34,987 nucleotides of DNA, taken from contig SLQR01000029.1 of NCBI GenBank assembly GCA_007131405.1, positions 1-34,987 on the forward strand, written 5' to 3'. The notes under the pieces were generated by a model. The model had not been told where the DNA came from and made no database searches. It was given only the letters and a program-made list of their open reading frames with translations. Shown one piece after another: positions 1 through 7,977 of this stretch. The DNA is from Candidatus Izemoplasma sp. Its GTDB lineage: Bacteria; Bacillota_I; Bacilli_A; Izemoplasmatales; Izemoplasmataceae. A program made the translations under genes and the position numbers. Numbering within the stretch: position 1 is the stretch's first letter; each line of letters begins with the position of its first letter.

Positions 1-1250
1 ACTTCGGTTCAATGTTAACCATTGGGATTATTGTTAGTTTTATTGTCGCGATATTAGTCTTATTGCCGTTATTATACGTTCGCGATACACACTTTAAAAA
101 AATCCCGAACCTGAAAGATAAGAAATCAAAAAAAGAAATGAAGTATGGTGCCATTTATCACATGACAAAATCATTAACTCGATTTCGTTTTGTGATTGTT
201 GCCTTAGCACTTGTAACTGCCGGGCTTGGGTTAATACTAGATCAAGAAGTCGGAGTTGAAACAGATATTGAAACGTTTATGCCGCAAGACAATAAAGCGC
301 TTGATGATATTCATCAATTAAGAAGTCTTGTCGGGTCTACTGAACAACTTTCAATTATCTATAAAGGTGATGTTTTGAGTGAGGAAATGATAGCCTGGTC
401 GAATCATGTGCAAGCAGTTCTACCAACCATTTACGCAAATGAAATTGTTGAAATAAGAAGCATTAACACACTTTTAAACCAAGCGTCTCAAGATGAAAGT
501 TTAAGTACGTTAGAAAAACTAGAGCTACTACCTGTAAATCAGAGAAAACTTATTGTTAATGATGATTACACGGTTGCAACGATGACGGTTATGATTGAGA
601 GTTTAGAAGCGAGTGAATTAGAGGCATTTGTGAAATCCCTTAATCGTACGATGAGCAATTTAGCTTTAGAGCAACTAGAAGTTCGTGTTACTGGACAAGC
701 AGTCATTGATGTTGAGATGATGCAAGGATTAACAACGGGACGATATACCATAACATTGCTTGGAATGTTTGCTGTGTTTATGGGACTATTAATTATTTAC
801 CGTAATCCACTAAAAGCATTAACTCCATTAATACCAATTACTTTGATCGTCGGATGGAGCGGATTATTTATGTATTTATTTGGGATTGATTATACGCCAC
901 TTACTGCTACACTTGGCGCATTAATCATTGGAATCGGGACGGAGTTTACAATTCTAATTATGGAGCGCTACGAACAAGAAAAAGCCCATCAGACAGACGA
1001 ACGTGAAGCCATTGCGGTAGCGCTGAGCAAACTCTCAAAACCAATTTTAGCATCGGCGTTAACTACCATTGGCGGATTTAGTGCACTTATCATTTCTGAC
1101 TTCCAAATTCTAAGTAACTTTGGTATAATGACCGTAGTTAATTTAACACTCGCTCTTATAAGCACAATCTTCATTATGCCTGCAATCCTTATTATTCAAA
1201 CAAGAGTATTTGCGAAGAAAGCTTATAAACTAAGAACAAAAACAGCCTAA
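1..1250 (+). CDS. RND/MMPL-type exporter, 3' part (5' end outside window)
   Basis: The frame is open from base 3, in frame with the ATG at 12, so the gene begins upstream and only its last ~415 codons are here. The visible part starts at the end of the first RND half: a transmembrane helix ending LLPLLYVRD, then helix FRFVIVALALVTAGL, an extracytoplasmic loop (about residues 80-230) and five C-terminal helices. The GIGTEFTILIMERY segment and the following TTIGGFSALIIS helix are typical of the HAE-3/MMPL branch of the RND superfamily, which exports lipids or hydrophobic compounds using the proton gradient. A TetR-type regulator starts 13 bases downstream, as is usual for such pumps. Substrate cannot be told. 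The stop and 3' end are intact. Confidence 0.82.
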   Translation, partial: FGSMLTIGIIVSFIVAILVLLPLLYVRDTHFKKIPNLKDKKSKKEMKYGAIYHMTKSLTRFRFVIVALALVTAGLGLILDQEVGVETDIETFMPQDNKALDDIHQLRSLVGSTEQLSIIYKGDVLSEEMIAWSNHVQAVLPTIYANEIVEIRSINTLLNQASQDESLSTLEKLELLPVNQRKLIVNDDYTVATMTVMIESLEASELEAFVKSLNRTMSNLALEQLEVRVTGQAVIDVEMMQGLTTGRYTITLLGMFAVFMGLLIIYRNPLKALTPLIPITLIVGWSGLFMYLFGIDYTPLTATLGALIIGIGTEFTILIMERYEQEKAHQTDEREAIAVALSKLSKPILASALTTIGGFSALIISDFQILSNFGIMTVVNLTLALISTIFIMPAILIIQTRVFAKKAYKLRTKTA

Positions 1251-1263
1251 AAGAGGTGACGAT

Positions 1264-1800
1264 ATGAAACAAACAGAAGCGCGTATAATTAAAGGTGCCT
1301 TAGAGGTGTTTTTAGATAAAGGATTTTTGCAAGCAACAACACAAGAAATTGCTAAAAAAGCAGAAGTAGCAGAAGTTACATTGTTTCGTAAATTCAAAAA
1401 TAAACAATCACTATTTGAGTTCACAATCACACATATTATTGCGGATACATTTGATGCTTCTCATATGGCAGAAATATATAAACAAGATGAACACTCTTTT
1501 TTAAAGACACTAATAACCAACCGCTTAGAGGTAATAAATGAACACCAGGCCTTATTTAAATTGATTATTGCTGAAAGTATTAGAGAACACTTACCAAAAG
1601 ATTTACAGTTTACCGAAGTAATTTACAGTCAGTTGAAAACATTGCTTGAACACCACTATATCTATCACCATAAAGAAGCAAATATTGAGATAAAAGCAAG
1701 ACTTATTGCAGGATTTTTACTTAGTGAAGTGATCTTACCTAGTAAAAACCCAGTGCTTAACCATCTTACTCATTACATAAAGGTTTTAACCACCATTTAA
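1264..1800 (+). CDS. TetR/AcrR family transcriptional regulator
   Basis: A 178-residue protein with a classical TetR N-terminal helix-turn-helix (about residues 8-50; TTQEIAKKAEVAEVTLFRKF carries the recognition helix), followed by an all-helical ligand-binding/dimerisation domain of ordinary length. The start follows an AAGAGGTGA ribosome-binding site. It lies 13 bases after the exporter gene and is almost certainly cotranscribed, so it probably represses the exporter operon and itself; the operator would lie upstream of the window. A hairpin terminator follows. The ligand is unknown. Confidence 0.88.
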   Translation: MKQTEARIIKGALEVFLDKGFLQATTQEIAKKAEVAEVTLFRKFKNKQSLFEFTITHIIADTFDASHMAEIYKQDEHSFLKTLITNRLEVINEHQALFKLIIAESIREHLPKDLQFTEVIYSQLKTLLEHHYIYHHKEANIEIKARLIAGFLLSEVILPSKNPVLNHLTHYIKVLTTI

Positions 1801-1803
1801 CAT

Positions 1804-1846
1804 AAAAAACACATCAGTTGTTAATGTAAAATGGATGTGTTTTTTT
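1804..1846 (+). terminator. Rho-independent terminator after TetR gene
   Basis: Arms AAAAAACACATC (1804-1815) and GATGTGTTTTTT (from 1834) pair over 12 bases with an 18-base loop and end in a T run. It closes the exporter-regulator operon. Confidence 0.7.
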
Positions 1847-1874
1847 AATACCTATCTTAGTGAGTGAAATTTTT

Positions 1875-2053
1875 TTAGGTCAAATTACGTTCAAAATAAT
1901 TTGGGTATTTTTCAAATGGAACAATCGTGCTTTTTGCTGTATATTGATACACTTGGGAGTGACTAATTCACTCAGCAAGTGCGAAGTCGGAATCTCTTGT
2001 TCAATTGATGTTGCAAATGCTGCTTCGTAAGTGTTGATACATTTACAACACAT
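1875..2053 (-). pseudogene. Frameshifted C-terminal gene remnant, function not recognised
   Basis: On the minus strand, 2053 to about 1952 reads as a protein-like segment (TYEAAFATSIEQEIPTSHLL and onward to ELVTPK). At about 1947-1955 the sense continues in another frame with YTAKSTIVPFEKYPNYFERN and two more residues to a TAA at 1875-1877. Joined, they give about 58 residues ending in a natural-looking C-terminus, so this looks like the tail of a gene truncated at its 5' side and broken by a frameshift. No start region or ribosome-binding site is evident beyond 2053. I do not recognise the family. It sits between the TetR terminator and the SDR promoter. Confidence 0.45.
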
Positions 2054-2167
2054 AGTTAATTACGCATTAAATTATTATCGCTTATAAGAAAATCTTCTGT
2101 TCTAGTGGTTTTATAGATAAGTTTAGACACCAAAAACTGTAAATAGTGGTTATTTATCAAGGTTTGC

Positions 2168-2196
2168 TTGAAAAATGGCTTGTAGTATTGGATAAT
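2168..2196 (+). promoter_or_regulatory. Promoter of SDR gene
   Basis: TTGAAA (2168-2173), a 17-base spacer and GATAAT (2191-2196) match the sigma-A consensus, about 50 bases before the SDR start. The 1801-2247 gap thus holds a terminator, a gene remnant and this promoter; nothing else is clear in 2054-2167. Confidence 0.6.
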
Positions 2197-2247
2197 TAAC
2201 TAAAGTTTATGGGGAATTTAACAACAGGATAATTAGGAGGAAAAATC

Positions 2248-2985
2248 ATGAAAAAACTAGAAGGAAACGTGGCGATTATTACTGGGGCAGCTCAAGGCAT
2301 TGGGGCCGCTTGTGCCAAACGCTTTGTAGAAGAAGGCGCGTACGTTGTCTTAACGGACATAAACATGGAAAAAGGCAAGGACCTTGCAAAAACATTAGGG
2401 GATCAGGCCACATTCATCTATCACGATGTCTCAAGCCGTGCAGACTGGGAAACGGTCGTAAAGGAAACCGAACAAACGTTTGGTCCCGTTAACACCTTAG
2501 TGAACAATGCCGGTATTGTGATCCAAAAACCTTTTGATGAGGCTACAGATGAGGATTTTCATAAAACCTACATGGTCAATCAGTTTGGGACCTATTTAGG
2601 CATGACGATTTGCTTGCCTTCAATGAAAAAAAGCGAGCGCGGCTCAATCATTAATGTCTCATCAACGTCAGGGTTCAGGGGAAAAGCTGGACTCATGGCG
2701 TACAACGCGTCAAAGTTCGCTGTAAGAGGCATGACAAAAAGTGCAGCATTAGAATTTGCGCCATACAATATCCGCGTTAATTCTGTGCACCCAGGCTTTA
2801 TTCACACCCCAATGACCGATGACCATATCACTGAAGCCTACAAGCAAAAAGCAATAAACGACACACCACTTAAACGCGGAGGCGAAGCATCTGAAGTCGC
2901 TCAGATGATTGTTTTTTTAGCGAGTGAAGATTCAAGTTTCTCTACAGGCAGTGAGTTTATTACTGATGGTGGACGATTGGCGTAA
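2248..2985 (+). CDS. Short-chain dehydrogenase/reductase (SDR), NAD-type
   Basis: A classical SDR of 245 residues, the usual length. TGAAQGIG (12-19) is the dinucleotide-binding loop. Asp37 at the end of the second strand favours NAD(H) over NADP(H). NNAG is at 86-89, Asn111 is the structural Asn, and the catalytic residues are Ser139, Tyr152 and Lys156. The ending (SEFITDGGRLA) is typical of FabG/hydroxysteroid/cyclopentanol-dehydrogenase-like members. It oxidises or reduces an alcohol/ketone pair in the cytoplasm; the substrate cannot be read from the sequence. A strong AGGAGG site precedes the ATG. It appears to be a single-gene unit with its own promoter. Confidence 0.9.
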   Translation: MKKLEGNVAIITGAAQGIGAACAKRFVEEGAYVVLTDINMEKGKDLAKTLGDQATFIYHDVSSRADWETVVKETEQTFGPVNTLVNNAGIVIQKPFDEATDEDFHKTYMVNQFGTYLGMTICLPSMKKSERGSIINVSSTSGFRGKAGLMAYNASKFAVRGMTKSAALEFAPYNIRVNSVHPGFIHTPMTDDHITEAYKQKAINDTPLKRGGEASEVAQMIVFLASEDSSFSTGSEFITDGGRLA

Positions 2986-3054
2986 TGTGACTATCTAATT
3001 TGTGGTAAAATAAAAATGATGGATTAAAAATTACATAATACAAAGGAGAAATCA

Positions 3055-3834
3055 ATGACATTTACGATGTGGAGTTTGGGACACTATCTGTTTATCTTAT
3101 CGCCGTTTGTTTTTTGGATGGGATTGCATTTTTTACTCAACGATAAACCGGAGCACGATAAACGAAAGTACGGTGTCTTATTCAGTGTGATTGGTATTGT
3201 GATTTTACTGTTTCGAAACATTGAGATTTTTGTACTAAGAGGTTTTGTTTTTCATTTTGAACTGGTGCCTTTACAGATTTGTCACTTTGCGAATTTCGTG
3301 TTGCTTTTTGCGTTTTTAAAAAACAACAAAACGCTTTTTGCGTTTGCTTGGTTATTTAATTTGCCTGCGGCATTTATGTCGATTGTGTTTGCGAATGGGT
3401 TAGAAAACTACGCAACGCTTGTGACTTTTCAAGGGTTTGCTTATATCAGTGGACACATGCTGATTGTGAGTTTAACACTATGGGCTTTCTCAAGCGGCTT
3501 TGTGGTTTTATCAAAACGCATTTTATACCGTCTCTACGTGATTTTAGTGCCGCTTTACGTGCTTGCACATGGCGTGAATCTTTTCTTCCGTGCGGTGCTT
3601 AATTCCGATTCAAACTATTTTTATACCATGCGACCAGAATCAGGAACCCCTCTTGAACTTTTTTATACGATGGGAACGACCTACCAAAGCGGCGCTTTAG
3701 AAATAAATCCAGTGTATTTAGCGCTTACAGGTATTTTTGGATTAGTGGTAACCTTAATCATGTTCTTACTGACATTCTATGCCCAAAAAACCGAGGAACA
3801 GTTAACATCAGAACAGCTTACGCAAAAGGGTTAA
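3055..3834 (+). CDS. YwaF-like (TIGR02206) integral membrane protein
   Basis: A 259-residue protein with about seven hydrophobic helices, beginning with WSLGHYLFILSPFVFWMG. The ELVPLQICHFANF segment near residue 80 and NYFYTMRPESGTPLE near residue 190 resemble the YwaF/TMEM164-type family of Bacillus and relatives, whose role is not established. There is no recognisable catalytic motif beyond conserved His/Cys in the 'LQICHF' helix. An AAAGGAG site precedes the ATG. The C-terminal tail (QKTEEQLTSEQLTQKG) is polar and likely cytoplasmic. The following 130 bases hold no gene; a -10-like TATAAT lies at 3946-3951. Confidence 0.6.
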   Translation: MTFTMWSLGHYLFILSPFVFWMGLHFLLNDKPEHDKRKYGVLFSVIGIVILLFRNIEIFVLRGFVFHFELVPLQICHFANFVLLFAFLKNNKTLFAFAWLFNLPAAFMSIVFANGLENYATLVTFQGFAYISGHMLIVSLTLWAFSSGFVVLSKRILYRLYVILVPLYVLAHGVNLFFRAVLNSDSNYFYTMRPESGTPLELFYTMGTTYQSGALEINPVYLALTGIFGLVVTLIMFLLTFYAQKTEEQLTSEQLTQKG

Positions 3835-3972
3835 TTATACATTGATAAAACATATCGTCATTATCAAAAGCTTTTGTTGTGCAATTAACCTATGAATTTG
3901 ATAATAAAAGAGTGCATCTAGATAATCCTTACTAATTAAATGTTTTATAATTAAAAAAAGGAGATGATGCAA

Positions 3973-4326
3973 ATGCGTGTATTTATGATTGCAATGACCA
4001 TTTTGAGTGTAGGCTTGTTAGCTGCCTGTGGCAACGACACAACCACGACACGTGACAATGGTGAACAAATCAACGACAATGGGGACTTAAGAGACTTTAC
4101 GCTTGAAGAATTATCGGCATACGATGGTCGTGATGGCCGCGATGCGTATATCGCAGTGGATGGGTTTGTTTATGATGTCTCGGATTCAAGTCTATGGCCA
4201 AACGGATTACACCGTAACACACACCAAGCGGGTCAAGATTTAACTGAGGCGATAACAGGGTCACCACACGGTGAAAGTGTTTTGGACAATATCCCTCGCA
4301 TTGGGCGTTTAATTGTTGAAGAGTAG
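3973..4326 (+). CDS. Cytochrome b5-like haem-binding lipoprotein
   Basis: A 117-residue protein. The start at 3973 is preferred over ATGs at 3964 and 3967 because the AAGGAG site (3958-3963) is 9 bases before it but would abut the others. The N-terminus is a lipoprotein signal with lipobox LLAAC (lipidated Cys19). A short Thr/Asn-rich linker leads to a compact cytochrome b5-like domain (about 40-115: FTLEELSAYDGRDGRDAYIA, then VDGFVYDVSDSSLWPNGLH). His80, His84 and His99 are the available axial ligands; in this family the pair is likely one of the first two plus His99 (PHG). The protein should be anchored on the outer face of the membrane, binding haem or another hydrophobic ligand. The next gene, 8 bases on, encodes a haem-type membrane reductase, its probable electron donor. 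Confidence 0.82.
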   Translation: MRVFMIAMTILSVGLLAACGNDTTTTRDNGEQINDNGDLRDFTLEELSAYDGRDGRDAYIAVDGFVYDVSDSSLWPNGLHRNTHQAGQDLTEAITGSPHGESVLDNIPRIGRLIVEE

Positions 4327-4334
4327 GTGAAGTA

Positions 4335-4985
4335 ATGGTAAGTTATTTGGGATTACTACTCGTGCCCATTGTTGGGGTCGTGTTCTTTCGTTATGGAAAA
4401 ACAATTCATAAAAACGAATACCGTATCTATTTCGTGTTTTTAGCCTTAAGCACTATGTTGATCCTACTGATTGTGTTTAACGTCGATGTGCGTAAACTTG
4501 TGGGGCTTTATGAAGTTTATTACAGTGGGCATTTAAGTTTTGCGTTATTCACGCTCGTGATGGCCGGTGGTGCCTTTAAAAAAAGACATAAACTAAAGAT
4601 TGCCATTATGCGTGTTCGACGTGAGATGGCGATTCTTGGGTTCATTACAGTCTTGCCACACGCTTTTTTACGACTTGATCTTGCGTTAAGTGGCTTTAAC
4701 TCAACAGGGCTTATAGCCTTGTTGATTATCATGCCACTTGTTGTGACTTCCTTACCGATTGTGCGCAAAAAGATGCAGCCTCGCATGTGGAAACGTGTGC
4801 ATTATTTGGCGTATATTGTCTATGCATTAATTTATATTCATTTAGTTTTTGATTTGTTTGTAACGAGCGAAATCTTCTATGTTCAGATCAAATCCACAGG
4901 ATGGGTATACTTGATGGTATTTACTGTGTATCTGATGATGAAGATTCGCGTTATTGTTATTGAACGCAAACCAAAAAGCACCTAA
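4335..4985 (+). CDS. MsrQ/ferric-reductase-like haem b membrane protein
   Basis: A 216-residue protein with about six transmembrane helices. It carries RREMAILGFITVLPH (95-109) and, later, His156 and His169. The spacing His...His-x12-His matches the three haem-ligating histidines of MsrQ (YedZ) and the ferric-reductase-like transmembrane domain; His66 in GHLSFALF is a fourth candidate. It therefore probably passes electrons across the membrane through haem b. There is no FAD/NAD(P)H domain, so electrons must come from a separate donor or from quinol. No MsrP-like molybdoenzyme is in the window; the partner in the operon is the b5-like lipoprotein 8 bases upstream. A terminator overlaps its stop. 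Confidence 0.75.
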   Translation: MVSYLGLLLVPIVGVVFFRYGKTIHKNEYRIYFVFLALSTMLILLIVFNVDVRKLVGLYEVYYSGHLSFALFTLVMAGGAFKKRHKLKIAIMRVRREMAILGFITVLPHAFLRLDLALSGFNSTGLIALLIIMPLVVTSLPIVRKKMQPRMWKRVHYLAYIVYALIYIHLVFDLFVTSEIFYVQIKSTGWVYLMVFTVYLMMKIRVIVIERKPKST

Positions 4986-5005
4986 GGGTATCTTAGGTGT
5001 TTTTT
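4979..5005 (+). terminator. Rho-independent terminator after b5/MsrQ-like pair
   Basis: Perfect 8-bp stem CACCTAAG / CTTAGGTG with a 5-base loop, then six T. The stem overlaps the TAA at 4983-4985. Confidence 0.85.
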
Positions 5006-5053
5006 AATGGCTTAACTGCATCTTTATGACGAATGATGCAGGATGAAAACCCC

Positions 5054-5082
5054 GTGACATTTTATTTATTCTACGCTAAACT
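5054..5082 (+). promoter_or_regulatory. Probable promoter of small membrane protein/Nudix unit
   Basis: GTGACA (5054-5059), 17-base spacer, TAAACT (5077-5082), placed 22 bases before the start at 5104. Confidence 0.45.
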
Positions 5083-5103
5083 AAAAGTAGTGAGGTGAAG
5101 ATC

Positions 5104-5286
5104 ATGGCAAGAAGAGTTATGCGATGGACAGGCTTTATCGGTCTTTTGCTTTTTGGTGGCATCACGTTATTTTTTTCATTTTACGACATGTTTAGTCGTT
5201 TGATTATCCTTGGTTTCATCCTTATTGGTGTTTCGATGTTTCTCGTGCTTATGTCGTTTGTGAGCAAGAATAATTATGAAACGTAA
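5104..5286 (+). CDS. Small two-helix membrane protein, unknown function
   Basis: A 60-residue protein starting MARRVMRW, with a basic N-terminus and two hydrophobic helices (about 10-26 and 31-53) separated by a short polar turn (YDMFSR). The ATG at 5104 is chosen over the in-frame GTG at 5095 because GAGGTG at 5092-5097 is the ribosome-binding site. The family is not recognised. It precedes the Nudix gene by 46 bases with no terminator between, so the two may be cotranscribed. Confidence 0.6.
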   Translation: MARRVMRWTGFIGLLLFGGITLFFSFYDMFSRLIILGFILIGVSMFLVLMSFVSKNNYET

Positions 5287-5332
5287 CACTCCGTGTGGGT
5301 AAACCGTATCGATCAAGAGAAGAGGGTTTAGT

Positions 5333-5803
5333 ATGAAAGAAACAACGCTTTGTTATTTAGAACAAGATGAACAGTATTTAATGCTTTACCGGGATAAAGA
5401 CGATCAAGACATTAACTATGGAAAATGGATCGGTGTTGGTGGGAAACTTAAAAAAGGTGAAACACCTGAAGCGGCGATGAAACGTGAAGTCAAAGAAGAA
5501 ACCGGCTACATGATCTCAGATTATGTCTATCGCGGAATGGTCATTTTTATTTCCAATCAAGCGCCGGATGAAACAATGCATCTCTTTACCGCAACGACAT
5601 GGCATGGAAGACAAATTGATTGCGATGAAGGGACACTTAAATGGGTGAAGAAAGACGAGGTATTCGCCCTTCCGATGTGGGCAGGCGATGCGATTTTTCT
5701 TGATTTATTAAGGAACAACTATCCTTTTTTTACGTTGACACTTTATTATGAGGGCGACACCCTTATTCGTACCGAGTTAAATGGTAAGACATACAAAGAT
5801 TAA
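5333..5803 (+). CDS. Nudix hydrolase, MutT/8-oxo-dGTPase-like
   Basis: 156 residues, the usual size for MutT-like enzymes. The complete Nudix box spans residues 37-59: Gly37, Glu43, Arg51-Glu52, Glu55-Glu56, Gly58. It hydrolyses a nucleoside diphosphate linked to another group, using Mg2+ bound by the REVKEE glutamates. The opening ETTLCYLEQDEQYLMLYR and 'KWIGVGGKLKKGE' resemble Bacillus MutT-type 8-oxo-dGTP diphosphatases, suggesting nucleotide-pool cleaning. The exact substrate is inferred. A GAAGAGGG site precedes the ATG. Confidence 0.88.
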   Translation: MKETTLCYLEQDEQYLMLYRDKDDQDINYGKWIGVGGKLKKGETPEAAMKREVKEETGYMISDYVYRGMVIFISNQAPDETMHLFTATTWHGRQIDCDEGTLKWVKKDEVFALPMWAGDAIFLDLLRNNYPFFTLTLYYEGDTLIRTELNGKTYKD

Positions 5804-5962
5804 TGCCGTAAAAGTGTGTTTGCGTAAATGGGTTACATGCTTTATTTCTAAGTGAATTTCGTGTATGATTATACCGTAACCTTATGGAACAATGCGTAAA
5901 CTAGTAGGCATAGAAACATTCATTAAGTTAAAGACATGATGACAAAGAAAAGAGGTAGTAAT

Positions 5963-6991
5963 ATGATTGATTTTCGAAGTGATACCGTCACCAAACCCAC
6001 CGCGTCAATGCGTGAAGCCATGCAAAACGCCGTTGTTGGGGACGATGTTTATGGTGACGATCCAACCATCAATAAACTTGAAGCCTATGCGGCAACCTTA
6101 ACAGGTAAAGACGCGGCACTGTTTGTGCCAAGTGGAACGATGGGCAATCAAATTGCCATCATGACGCACACAAAACGCGGCGATGAAATTATTGTCGGCG
6201 CAAACTCACACATTAAAAATTACGAAGTAGGCGCCGCCGCGGTGTTATCGGGTGTAAGTTATCACCTTGTACCTGAAACACGTGGGATGCTCAATCTTGA
6301 CGGCGTAAAACAAGGCATTCGCGGCCAAGACATCCATTACCCAGATACTGGGCTAATTTGTATAGAAAACGCGCATGGAACTGGTGTAGTAGGGTCACTT
6401 GAGTGGATGCAAGCCATCCATGAAACGGCTCAAGCCAACCGCATTCCAGTGCATCTTGATGGTGCGCGTGTGTTTAACGCTGCGGTGCATCTAAATGTTG
6501 AGGTAAAAACCATGCTTAAGTACACCGATTCGGCAATGTTTTGCTTATCAAAAGGACTTGCAAGCCCAATTGGTTCCATGCTCGTTGGTGAAAAAGCGTT
6601 TATTGAGCGTGCGCGTAAAATGCGAAAATTGCTTGGGGGTGGGATGCGACAAGTTGGTGTGCTAGGAGCGCCAGGCTTTATTGCGCTTGAGTCGATGCGT
6701 AGACGCTTAAAAGATGACCACACAAACGCAGATTATTTGGCTCAAGAACTCGATAAAATCGATTCCTTCACCGTTAATGGTGATGCCCGTGACATAAACA
6801 TGGTGTTTGTAACCACGACACTCGATCAAGAAAAACTGGCTGATTATCTCAGGACACACGATATTATTATCAGTGCATCACGTGGAGAAACGATGCGTTT
6901 TGTCTGTCACAATGACATTCAAAAAGAATCGATAGACAAGCTTATAGATGCGATTCATCGCTACATCAAGAAGGAGGCACACCATGATTAA
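5963..6991 (+). CDS. ltaE: Low-specificity L-threonine aldolase
   Basis: A 342-residue PLP enzyme that splits threonine/allo-threonine to glycine and acetaldehyde. The ATG at 5963 is preferred over the in-frame one at 5936 because AGAGG lies just before it and the product then begins MIDFRSDTVTKP, the canonical N-terminus. Key residues: PSGTMGNQ (57-63) binding PLP phosphate, His83 stacking on the ring, HLDGAR with Asp166, and Lys197 in CLSKGLASPIGS forming the Schiff base. The end overlaps the next gene by 8 bases, indicating translational coupling. The region 5804-5962 has no gene and no obvious terminator for the Nudix gene. Confidence 0.9.
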   Translation: MIDFRSDTVTKPTASMREAMQNAVVGDDVYGDDPTINKLEAYAATLTGKDAALFVPSGTMGNQIAIMTHTKRGDEIIVGANSHIKNYEVGAAAVLSGVSYHLVPETRGMLNLDGVKQGIRGQDIHYPDTGLICIENAHGTGVVGSLEWMQAIHETAQANRIPVHLDGARVFNAAVHLNVEVKTMLKYTDSAMFCLSKGLASPIGSMLVGEKAFIERARKMRKLLGGGMRQVGVLGAPGFIALESMRRRLKDDHTNADYLAQELDKIDSFTVNGDARDINMVFVTTTLDQEKLADYLRTHDIIISASRGETMRFVCHNDIQKESIDKLIDAIHRYIKKEAHHD

Positions 6992-7337
6992 AAAAATAGA
7001 CTTTGCTTTTGTTTTACCGATTGCTTATTTCTTTATTGCTGTTTGGTACTTAATTGGGTATTATTATCATTTCGGCGTGTACACACAACTTGGCTTTTTC
7101 TTTTTACCTGTTTTGATTGTTTTTGTTTTAGCCATCGTTCAGAAGACCTCAAAAGCCGATACAGTATTTATCCCCATCAAAGGGTTGGTAGCGGTACTCA
7201 TCTTATCTGTTTGGGGCAATAGCTATTCACCTATAACTGCTGGTCGTATTGTGCCGCTTTGGGTATGGTTAAGTTCAGTTATTTTTCTTTTGCTCCTGAC
7301 GTACATTGAATTTTTAAGACACACGGCTAAACCTTAA
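6984..7337 (+). CDS. Four-helix membrane protein overlapping ltaE, unknown
   Basis: 117 residues from the ATG at 6984, which has a strong AAGGAGG (6971-6977) inside the end of ltaE; the frame is also open upstream but lacks a comparable site. Four hydrophobic helices: about residues 8-26, 33-50, 65-80 and 88-108. The loop between helices 3 and 4 holds a polar GNSYSPITAGR stretch. I do not recognise the family. Overlap with ltaE means coexpression, but a functional link (for example amino-acid export) is only a guess. A terminator starts at its stop. Confidence 0.7.
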   Translation: MIKKIDFAFVLPIAYFFIAVWYLIGYYYHFGVYTQLGFFFLPVLIVFVLAIVQKTSKADTVFIPIKGLVAVLILSVWGNSYSPITAGRIVPLWVWLSSVIFLLLLTYIEFLRHTAKP

Positions 7338-7365
7338 AACCACACGTTTAAAAAGTGTGGTTTTT
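7336..7365 (+). terminator. Rho-independent terminator
   Basis: Perfect 10-bp stem AAAACCACAC / GTGTGGTTTT (7336-7345 with 7355-7364), 9-base loop, T run. It closes the ltaE operon. Confidence 0.85.
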
Positions 7366-7429
7366 ATATGCTTGAAATGTTGAAAAATACGGTACAATAG
7401 ACATAACGTTAAACGTATAGGAGGTAACA

Positions 7430-7951
7430 ATGGAACGAAGACTTGCGCTTATTTCACCTTTAAAGATTCATCAAAACGATTGTGAAGACTACATTAAAGA
7501 ATGTATTCAGTTTGGTGTTGAAACACATGGGACTTCACGCATTGATGAAATGCCTTATGACGCTTGGTTGCAACAAGTTTATAAGGATTTATTTGGTGAT
7601 GTGGATTACAAAACACGTGTCCCTGCAACCACTTTCTTAGTTTATCATCACGCGGTGCTTGTTGGCTTTGTCAATATTCGTCACGAACTGAACGATTTCT
7701 TACTCAACTATGGTGGGCATATTGGGTACATGATTCGTCCGAGTCAGCACAATAAAGGGTACGGAACTGAAATGCTTTCGTTGGTACTCGATTATTGCAA
7801 GACAGCTTTAAAACTGGATAAAGTCTTGCTCGCAACCTCACCAGGAAATAGTGCGAGTGAACGCGTTATCATCAAAAATGGCGGTATCTATGAAGATACA
7901 CGGTATTCAGAAATCCATGGGGATTCAAAGCGCTATTGGATAAAAATATAA
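7430..7951 (+). CDS. GNAT family N-acetyltransferase
   Basis: 173 residues. The acetyl-CoA-binding core is HIGYMIRPSQHNKGYGTEML (about 110-129), with the K-G-Y-G pyrophosphate loop, followed by LDKVLLATSPGNSASERVI, where the Asn-Ser-Ala-Ser motif and the later NGG mark the C-terminal GNAT fold. It most resembles YkwB/RimJ-like small-molecule or peptide acetyltransferases, which use acetyl-CoA in the cytoplasm. The acceptor is unknown. The ATG follows AGGAGGT. It ends in a hairpin shared with the convergent MATE gene. Confidence 0.85.
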   Translation: MERRLALISPLKIHQNDCEDYIKECIQFGVETHGTSRIDEMPYDAWLQQVYKDLFGDVDYKTRVPATTFLVYHHAVLVGFVNIRHELNDFLLNYGGHIGYMIRPSQHNKGYGTEMLSLVLDYCKTALKLDKVLLATSPGNSASERVIIKNGGIYEDTRYSEIHGDSKRYWIKI

Positions 7952-7977
7952 AAGACAGCCTAACTAAGCTGTCTTTT
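7950..7977. terminator. Bidirectional terminator between GNAT and MATE genes
   Basis: Perfect 10-bp stem AAAAGACAGC / GCTGTCTTTT (7950-7959 with 7968-7977), 8-base loop; A/T tracts on both flanks serve both strands. The MATE stop codon lies within the loop. Confidence 0.8.

Noticed and set aside
3860-3963. Palindrome CAAAAGCTTTTG and AT-rich gap read as a possible terminator or operator
   Set aside because: The palindrome is short, has no loop or T run after it, and its composition is expected in AT-rich DNA.
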